12,115 nucleotides of DNA from contig DATDKZ010000191.1 of NCBI GenBank assembly GCA_036519575.1, positions 1 through 12,115 on the forward strand, read 5' to 3'. Each line of letters opens with the position of its first letter. Within the stretch, counting starts at the first letter, position 1. Below are positions 1-5,429 of this stretch, piece by piece. The stretch comes from AC-69 sp036519575 (GTDB taxonomy: Bacteria; Actinomycetota; UBA4738; HRBIN12). The notes under the pieces are model-generated. The model made no database searches, was not told the origin of the DNA, and worked only from the letters and a program-made list of their open reading frames with translations. A program made the translations under genes and the position numbers.

Positions 1-693
1 AGGCTTGCCGTGGGGGGTGAGCGCGGCCACCACCTCCTCGTACGGGGCGATGGGCCCCACCTGGGGCGGAAGGGGGGCCGGGACGCTTCGGGACCGCCAC
101 AACACGTAGGCCATGCCCAGAAGGGCCGCCAGGAACACGGCCCCGGCCACCACCATGGCCCAGGTCAACCCGCTCGAGCTCCCACCACCACTGGCAGCCG
201 GCGGAACGATCACGGTGGTCGCCGGAGGCACGGACGTCGTTGGCGAACCGGTCGCCGAGGGGGTTGGCGAGCCCGTCGGCGTTGCCGTACTCGCGGGGGA
301 GGCCGTGGCTCCGCCCAGCGTCACCTGGAACGTCGCGATGGCTTCGCGCCCCTCACCGGAAGCATTGGTCTGGGTGGCGGCCACCGCCTTCTCGCCCGCG
401 GGGATCCCGCCGGGCACGGTGACGCTCTGGGCGAAGCGGCCGTCGGTCCCGACGCCGATGCCGTCGGCAACGACGATGCCGGCGAAGGAGACCCGGACCG
501 AGGAGCACGCCGGGCTCCCGCAGAATCCTCGGCCGGCGATCTGCACCGTTGTCCCGACGCCGCCCGAGGAGGGATCGACCTCAAGGGTGGGAGCGCCCTG
601 GGCTTCGGCGATCGTGGGGCCGAGTGACGACCCGGACGCCAGCAGCAGCATGCCCGTCGCTAACAGAGCGAGCGCCCTGCCTGCCATGCGCAT
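1..693 (-). CDS. Secreted, membrane-anchored IPT/TIG-like domain protein (3' end cut by window edge)
   Basis: The minus-strand frame is open for 231 codons from the ATG at 693 to the window edge, so the C-terminus is missing. The start is fixed by a strong GGAGGAAGG site 8 nt upstream; the ATG two codons later is less well spaced. Residues 1-31 form a signal peptide with a hydrophobic core (LALLATGMLLLA) and a likely cleavage near AEA-Q. Residues about 35-126 resemble an IPT/TIG immunoglobulin-like fold: a P-S-S-G-G-V-G-T-T-V-Q-I-A-G-R-G-F opening and two cysteines (58, 63) that could pair. A Ser/Thr/Pro-rich linker (130-165) follows, then a Gly/Ser stretch and one transmembrane helix (about 177-199, TWAMVVAGAVFLAALL). 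RSR after the helix marks the cytoplasmic side. The likely topology is an extracellular Ig-like domain on a stalk with a cytoplasmic tail. Its function is unknown. It is transcribed divergently from the kinase gene at 750. Confidence 0.8.
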   Translation of the reverse strand, partial: MRMAGRALALLATGMLLLASGSSLGPTIAEAQGAPTLEVDPSSGGVGTTVQIAGRGFCGSPACSSVRVSFAGIVVADGIGVGTDGRFAQSVTVPGGIPAGEKAVAATQTNASGEGREAIATFQVTLGGATASPASTATPTGSPTPSATGSPTTSVPPATTVIVPPAASGGGSSSGLTWAMVVAGAVFLAALLGMAYVLWRSRSVPAPLPPQVGPIAPYEEVVAALTPHGKP

Positions 694-749
694 GTCGGGT
701 GCCTTCCTCCGGGTCGCTCGGCCTAGCCTATGGGAGTAGCCTTCGCGCC
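694..749. promoter_or_regulatory. 56-bp divergent intergenic region
   Basis: The only space between the divergent starts at 693 (minus) and 750 (plus), so promoters for both genes must lie here or inside the neighbouring coding sequence. A TAGCCTAT stretch (724-731) could serve as a plus-strand -10, but no convincing -35 accompanies it. The kinase's start would then lie close to the transcript start, which may explain its weak, distant Shine-Dalgarno. This is inferred from geometry more than from motifs. Confidence 0.35.
702..710 (-). promoter_or_regulatory. Ribosome binding site GGAGGAAGG
   Basis: Read on the minus strand this is GGAGGAAGG, 8 nt before the ATG at 693. It decides the start of the secreted IPT/TIG-like protein and supports that gene over the plus-strand frames that overlap it. 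Confidence 0.75.
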
Positions 750-1670
750 GTGGCACAGGCCCTGGACCCCGACCTTGCCTCGGTCGTGGCCGCGGTGCCC
801 GCTTGGTCCGGCTTCGAGCCGGAGGTCGTCCAGCTCGGCGGGGGCATCACCAACAGGAACTTCCGGATCGACATCGCGGGCCAGTCCTTTGTGGTGCGGC
901 TGTTTGGGAAGGACACCGAGCTCCTCGGGATCGATCGGGCGGCCGAGTACGAGGCGGCGACGGCCGCGGCCACAGCCGGTGTGGCCCCTGAGGTGGTGGA
1001 GTACATGCCCGAGCTTCGTGCCATGGTCACCAGGTTCGTGGAGGCCGATCCGCTGCCGCCCGAAGACCTCGAGCGGCGGGAAGTGCTGGAACAGGTGGTG
1101 CGATCGGTGAAGTCCATCCACCGCATGGGGCGCATCGCATCAACGTTCGACGCGTTCGGTGTCGTCCGCGACTACCGCGCCGTGGCCGAGGTGCGCGGCG
1201 CACGTGTGCCCGACGAGTACGGACCCGCGCTCGCGATCGCCGACCGGATCGAGCGGGCCCTTGGCCGGGCTCCGATCCCTTCCCGCCCGTGCCACAACGA
1301 CCTGTTGAACGCCAACCTCCTGGTGAAGCAGGGACGGATCCTGATCGTGGACTACGAGTATGCGGGGATGGGCGACCTGTTCTTCGATCTGGGGAACCTT
1401 TCGATCAACAACGGGATCAGCGAGGATGCCCAGATGTTGCTCCTCGAGCTGTACTTCGATCGGGTCACCCCTGCCCTCGTGGCCCGGCTGAGACTCATGC
1501 GGATCATGTCGGACTTCCGCGAGGCCATGTGGGGCGTCGTCCAGCAGGGCCTATCCACTCTGGACTTCGATTACGTCGACTACGCAGGACGTCATTTCGC
1601 CAGGTGCCTGGAGAGCGCCGGCGATGCCCGGTTCACCGGCTGGCTCGAGGACGCGGCGACGGGCATGTGA
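750..1670 (+). CDS. Choline/ethanolamine kinase-family phosphotransferase (copy A)
   Basis: Protein of 306 aa from the GTG at 750. The frame stays open upstream to 549, but that part overlaps the opposite gene's start and has no family similarity. The ribosome site is weak (GGGAG, 13 nt away). The fold is the protein-kinase-like APH/choline kinase fold. The N-lobe has a G-G-G-I-T-N-x-N loop, then V-V-R-L-F-G with T-E-L-L-x-x-D-R, the pattern of choline/ethanolamine kinases. The catalytic loop is C-H-N-D-L-L-N-A-N at 181-189 (D184, N189), and the metal-binding segment is V-D-Y-E-Y at 200-204 followed by F-D-L-G-N at 212-216. All catalytic residues are present. It should transfer ATP phosphate to a small hydroxylated amine; the exact substrate cannot be read from sequence. 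The next gene, a demethylating flavoprotein, starts 34 bp downstream and is probably co-transcribed. Homologous end to end with the kinase at 4518-5429. Confidence 0.85.
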   Translation: MAQALDPDLASVVAAVPAWSGFEPEVVQLGGGITNRNFRIDIAGQSFVVRLFGKDTELLGIDRAAEYEAATAAATAGVAPEVVEYMPELRAMVTRFVEADPLPPEDLERREVLEQVVRSVKSIHRMGRIASTFDAFGVVRDYRAVAEVRGARVPDEYGPALAIADRIERALGRAPIPSRPCHNDLLNANLLVKQGRILIVDYEYAGMGDLFFDLGNLSINNGISEDAQMLLLELYFDRVTPALVARLRLMRIMSDFREAMWGVVQQGLSTLDFDYVDYAGRHFARCLESAGDARFTGWLEDAATGM

Positions 1671-1704
1671 GCGACGGGGAACTCAGCAGAGGGATCAGAG
1701 CGAC

Positions 1705-4137
1705 GTGGACGAGGCGCAAGCGGTCATCATCGGGGGCGGCGTCGCGGGCGCCAGCATCGCCTATCACCTGACCGATCTTGGCTGGACCGACGTCGTGCTG
1801 GCGGAACGTTCCGATCTGACCTCCGGTTCGACGTTCCACTCCGCGGGTCTGGTCGGCCAGCTCCGATCGAGCGTCTCGCTGACCCGGATGATGATGTACT
1901 CGGTCGAGCTCTACCGCCGACTGCAGACGGAGACAGGCGTCGACCCCGGGTGGCACGAAGTGGGATCGCTCCGCCTGGCCTCCTCGGGTGAGCGGCTCGA
2001 GGAGCTTCAGCGCCTGGCGGGGTGGGGGCGGACGTTCGGCCTCCCATTGGAGATCGTCTCGACGGAGGAGGCACTGGACCGCTTCCCCCTCTTCGATCCG
2101 CGTGGCGTGCAGTGCGCCGCCTACCTCCCCACGGACGGTTACGTGGACCCGAGCGGCCTGACCATGGCCCTGGCCGAGGGAGCCAGGCGGCGAGGGTGCC
2201 GGATCCTCACCGGTGCCCGGGTGAACGGTCTGGACGTCCGCGAAGGCCGGGTGCGCGGCGTGACGTTCGAGGGGCGGGACCCCATCCGCACGAACGTCGT
2301 CCTGAACGCCGGAGGGATCTTCGCCAACCAGCTCGGGCGGATGGCCGGCGTGGAGGTGCCGGTGGTTCCGTTCGCGCACCAGTACCTGCTGACGGAGCCG
2401 ATCGACGGAATCGACGCTGGCCTCCCCACGCTGCGCGACCCCGATCGCCTCGTGTACTTCCGGGCGGAGGCCGGCGGAGGCCTGGTGGCCGGTGGCTACG
2501 AGCGCAGCCCGGCTCCGTGGGCCTGGGACGGGACGGGTCCACCGGCCGGCTTCAACAACGAGCTCCTGCCTGCAGACTGGCCGCGGTTCGAGCCGCTCGC
2601 CGAGGGATGCTTCGGGGTGATCCCCGTCATGGAGTCCGCCGGCGTCGTGAGGATGATCAACGGCCCGGAGGCCTTCACCCCGGACGGCGAGTTCATCCTC
2701 GGGGAGTCGGACGTCCGCGGCTTCTTCGTCGCCGCCGGGTTCTGCGCGCACGGCATCGCGGGAGCCGGCGGCGTGGGAAAGGTGATGGCCGAGTGGATCG
2801 CCGAGGGCCGTCCCGAGCTCGACGTGTGGAAGATGGACCTTCGCCGGTTCGGGCGGCACTACCGCAGCCGGACCCATGCCAAGGACCGGGCGTCCGAGGT
2901 GTACGCCACGTACTACGACATCCACTACCCGGGTGAGGAGCGACGGGCGGGGCGACCGCTGAAGATGGCGCCGACTTACGTCCGCCTGGCCGGCCTCGGC
3001 GCCGAGTTCGGCGAGAAGTCGGGGTGGGAGCGCCCGAACTGGTTCCGGACCAACGAGAACGAGCGGTTCGAGGAGCTTCGGCCTCGGGGATGGGCCGGCC
3101 GGCACTGGTCGACCGCCATCCCCGCCGAGCACCTGGCCACCAGGGAGCGGGCCGGCCTGTTCGACGAGACGAGCTTCGCCAAGATCGAGGTCACCGGCCC
3201 GGACGCGTGCCGGTTCCTTCAGCGGATCTGCGCGAACGACGTGGACGTCTCGCCGGGCCGGGTCGTGTACACGCAGCTGTTGAACGATCGCGGCGGGATC
3301 GAGAGCGACCTCACGGCGACCCGCCTGGACACCCTTCGCTACCTGCTGATCACCGGTACGGCCTTCGGCCCACACGATCTCGCGTGGATCCGGGGAGGGG
3401 CCGGGCCGGAGGATGACGTGGAGGTCCGGGACGTCACGTCGAGCCTCGCGTGCCTGGCCCTGTGGGGACCGAGGGCACGAGACATCCTCTCCTCCGTAAC
3501 GCCGGCCGATCTGTCCAACCTGGGGTTCCCGTACATGACTCAGCGGGAGATCGTCGTGGGCGATGTCCCGTGCCTTGCGCTTCGCGTGACCTATGTCGGG
3601 GAGCTGGGGTGGGAGCTGTACCCGCCGACCGAGTTCGCCCTCAGGCTGTGGGACGTGGTGCTCGAGGCGGGGCGACCGTTCGGACTGGTCGCGGCAGGGT
3701 ACCGGGCCATCGACTCCCTCCGGCTTGAGAAGGGCTACCGCGCGTGGGGCGCCGACATCACACCGGAGGAGACCCCCCTGGAGGCGGGCTTGAAGTTCGC
3801 CGTGAAGCTGGACAAGGGCGAGTTCACCGGCCGGGATGCGTTGCGGCTGATCGAGGTGCAGGGCCCCAGCAAACGACTGTCATGCCTGGTCCTGGCCGAT
3901 CCCCGGTCCGTTGCCCTGGGCAACGAGCCCGTATTCGCCGACGGGAAGGTGGTCGGCCGCGTAACGTCCGGCGGCGTCGGCTACACCGTCGGCAAGAGCA
4001 TCGCCTTCGCCTACCTTCCTGCGGACCTGGCATCCACCGACACGTCACTCACGGTCGAGGTGTTCGGAGCGCACGTCGACGCCGAGGTCGCGCCTGAACC
4101 CCTCTACGACCCCACCGGCGAGCGAATCCGGTTCTGA
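1705..4137 (+). CDS. Dimethylglycine/sarcosine dehydrogenase-type flavoprotein, FAD oxidoreductase fused to GcvT domain (copy A)
   Basis: Protein of 810 aa from the GTG at 1705, chosen because AGAGGGA lies 10 nt upstream and the FAD fold begins at once; length matches the DMGDH/SarDH/DMGO family. An N-terminal DAO-type FAD domain (about 5-370) carries G-G-G-V-A-G (G10, G12, G15). S-G-S-T-F-H-S-A-G-L holds H45, which aligns with the histidine that binds FAD covalently in relatives. H225 (H-Q-Y-L-L-T-E-P) and Y251 (R-L-V-Y-F) match the active-site His/Tyr pair of dimethylglycine oxidase. A central linker ends at G-W-E-R-P-N-W-F. The GcvT-like C-terminal half (about 430-800) carries the conserved aspartate D535 (I-E-S-D-L-T), G-E-L-G-W-E-L-Y at 632-639 and R-L-E-K-G-Y-R at 673-679. 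It is expected to oxidise an N-methyl amine and pass the methylene to tetrahydrofolate. Substrate and electron acceptor are unknown. Ends with tandem TGA stops. Confidence 0.87.
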   Translation: MDEAQAVIIGGGVAGASIAYHLTDLGWTDVVLAERSDLTSGSTFHSAGLVGQLRSSVSLTRMMMYSVELYRRLQTETGVDPGWHEVGSLRLASSGERLEELQRLAGWGRTFGLPLEIVSTEEALDRFPLFDPRGVQCAAYLPTDGYVDPSGLTMALAEGARRRGCRILTGARVNGLDVREGRVRGVTFEGRDPIRTNVVLNAGGIFANQLGRMAGVEVPVVPFAHQYLLTEPIDGIDAGLPTLRDPDRLVYFRAEAGGGLVAGGYERSPAPWAWDGTGPPAGFNNELLPADWPRFEPLAEGCFGVIPVMESAGVVRMINGPEAFTPDGEFILGESDVRGFFVAAGFCAHGIAGAGGVGKVMAEWIAEGRPELDVWKMDLRRFGRHYRSRTHAKDRASEVYATYYDIHYPGEERRAGRPLKMAPTYVRLAGLGAEFGEKSGWERPNWFRTNENERFEELRPRGWAGRHWSTAIPAEHLATRERAGLFDETSFAKIEVTGPDACRFLQRICANDVDVSPGRVVYTQLLNDRGGIESDLTATRLDTLRYLLITGTAFGPHDLAWIRGGAGPEDDVEVRDVTSSLACLALWGPRARDILSSVTPADLSNLGFPYMTQREIVVGDVPCLALRVTYVGELGWELYPPTEFALRLWDVVLEAGRPFGLVAAGYRAIDSLRLEKGYRAWGADITPEETPLEAGLKFAVKLDKGEFTGRDALRLIEVQGPSKRLSCLVLADPRSVALGNEPVFADGKVVGRVTSGGVGYTVGKSIAFAYLPADLASTDTSLTVEVFGAHVDAEVAPEPLYDPTGERIRF

Positions 4138-4165
4138 TGAAGTGGACCCCCTGCCGGACAGCTAA
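4138..4165. other. 28-bp convergent gap between the two kinase/oxidase operons
   Basis: The plus-strand operon (ends 4137) and the minus-strand operon (ends 4166) meet here. I see no stable hairpin or T-tract, so transcripts probably terminate inside the opposing gene or at a factor-dependent site, giving possible antisense overlap at the 3' ends. Confidence 0.5.
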
Positions 4166-4486
4166 TCAGGCGTGTGCCGAGCCCGGTGGCGCCGGGTGGT
4201 CGTGCAGATAGTTCTGGCCGTTCCAGTAGGCCCGGACCCGCTTCGTGGGCCACCCCTTGACGTCGAGGTGGAGCTCATCCGGTAGATCGGCTCCTCCGGC
4301 ATCGATCAGAAGCTCGAACCCTCCGCCCGACAGGTGACGGAACTCGTGGTCCGCCCCTGGGGACTGCGTGGAGGCCTCGACGTATGTGACGTTCCGAGAT
4401 GACGCCAACCGGTCGATCCAGATGAACAGGTATCCGCCACGGTCCCTGACGAACTCGACGACCTCGGGATTGGCGAGAACCTTCAC
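4166..4486 (-). CDS. Small hypothetical protein at the end of the minus-strand operon
   Basis: Protein of 106 aa from a GTG at 4486. I do not recognise the family. It has G/C-rich third positions like its neighbours, which supports real coding. Visible features are an aromatic/hydrophobic core strand (G-G-Y-L-F-I-W-I-D), a Gly-rich turn (L-S-G-G-G-F-E-L-L-I-D-A-G-G), W-P-T-K-R-V-R-A-Y-W-N, and a Pro/His-rich tail. There is no signal peptide or membrane segment, so it is probably a small soluble cytoplasmic domain of mixed alpha/beta content. It begins 31 bp after the kinase stop at 4518, in the same direction, with no good ribosome site (only AGGG abutting the start), so translation may depend on the upstream gene. 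It is the last gene of the run; a role with the kinase and oxidase is suggested by position only. Confidence 0.6.
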   Translation of the reverse strand: MKVLANPEVVEFVRDRGGYLFIWIDRLASSRNVTYVEASTQSPGADHEFRHLSGGGFELLIDAGGADLPDELHLDVKGWPTKRVRAYWNGQNYLHDHPAPPGSAHA

Positions 4487-4517
4487 CCCTGTAGGGTGCT
4501 GCCGGCAACAGTTACCG

Positions 4518-5429
4518 TCAACCCCTCGCCGTATCCCGAATCCATCGAGGAAAGTCCTCGGAATCGAACGCGGCGGCTGCCCTGTCCCACCTCTCGACCG
4601 CCCATCCCCAGAAGTCGTAGTCGATGGGAGAGATCCTCGCCTGGATGGCAGCCCACAGGGTCCACCCCACGTCCGCCATCACGGCTTGTAGGTTCATCCT
4701 TCCGAGCAGGTCGGCCCGCACCTCGCCGAAATAGGCGTTGCACAGCTCGGCACGGAGCTCCTGATCGAAGCCGCACTCCTGTGCGGTGTCACCGAGCTCG
4801 AAACACGGGTCGTTGTTCCCGCTGTACTCGAAATCGAGGATCCACAGCTGCGTTCCATCGTCGATGTAGTTCTCGGCCAAAAGGTCGTTGTGACAGGGTC
4901 TCGTTTGCCCCGGGCGTTCGCCAAACGCTCGCTCGACGTCCGCGACCTGTCCCATCCGGTCACCGAAGCCGTCGGGGATCGTCACGGAGTGCTCGTCGCA
5001 CACTCCCAGGTAGAACTCGACCAGCCGGAACATGTCGAAGTCGTGGAGGAACCGTGGGCCAGAATGAAGGCGCTTGAGAGAATCGCCCATCCGTCGGGCC
5101 ATCGCTGGCGAGCGGAGACGTTCCCCCGACATCGTCTCGCCCTCGATGAACTCCACCACCATCACGTTGAGCTCAGGGAGATACTCGAGGACCCTGGGCG
5201 CCACTCCGGTCGTGGCTGCGGCCTCGGCATTGTGCCGTTCGTTCTCCCGATCGACCGCGAGCAACTCGGTGGAGCGTCCCGGGATGCGCACCACGTAGCG
5301 CGCACCATCGGCCTCGACCAGATAGTTCGAGTTGGTCAAGCCTCCGGAGAGAGGGGAAACGGTGACGTCGTTGCCCTGCCACAGTCCGATCCGTTCGACG
5401 ACCTCCCCGACGAATCGCTCGTCGTTCAC
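4518..5429 (-). CDS. Choline/ethanolamine kinase-family phosphotransferase (copy B)
   Basis: Protein of 303 aa from a GTG at 5429 that overlaps the stop of the upstream flavoprotein gene by 4 bp (GTGA), typical of translational coupling. Same architecture as the kinase at 750-1670: L-S-G-G-L-T-N-S-N loop, V-V-R-I-P-G, T-E-L-L-A-V-D-R, G-V-A-P-x-V-L-E-Y-L-P-E-L, catalytic C-H-N-D-L-L-A-E-N at 179-187 (D182, N187) and metal-binding L-D-F-E-Y at 198-202. One difference is that the following F-D-L-G-N becomes F-E-L-G-D (E211), which may tune rather than abolish activity. Predicted to phosphorylate a hydroxylated amine such as choline or ethanolamine, but the superfamily also includes sugar, amino-acid and antibiotic kinases. 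Coupling to the oxidase says the two products act together or are needed in fixed ratio. Confidence 0.85.
   Translation of the reverse strand: MNDERFVGEVVERIGLWQGNDVTVSPLSGGLTNSNYLVEADGARYVVRIPGRSTELLAVDRENERHNAEAAATTGVAPRVLEYLPELNVMVVEFIEGETMSGERLRSPAMARRMGDSLKRLHSGPRFLHDFDMFRLVEFYLGVCDEHSVTIPDGFGDRMGQVADVERAFGERPGQTRPCHNDLLAENYIDDGTQLWILDFEYSGNNDPCFELGDTAQECGFDQELRAELCNAYFGEVRADLLGRMNLQAVMADVGWTLWAAIQARISPIDYDFWGWAVERWDRAAAAFDSEDFPRWIRDTARG

Noticed and set aside
113..739. Plus-strand 208-codon open frame at the left end.
   Set aside because: The minus strand here encodes a protein with signal peptide, Ig-like domain, transmembrane helix and a strong ribosome site; the plus-strand frame has none of these.
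549..749. N-terminal extension of kinase A back to an ATG at 549.
   Set aside because: The extra 67 residues are Arg/Pro-rich, have no family similarity and overlap the start of the divergent secreted protein.
1633..3375. 580-codon minus-strand open frame opposite flavoprotein A.
   Set aside because: Arg/Pro/Gly/His-rich translation without domain, fully covered by a gene with all family motifs.
4138..4165. Bidirectional terminator in the convergent gap.
   Set aside because: Only 28 bp, with at most a 3-bp stem; no support.
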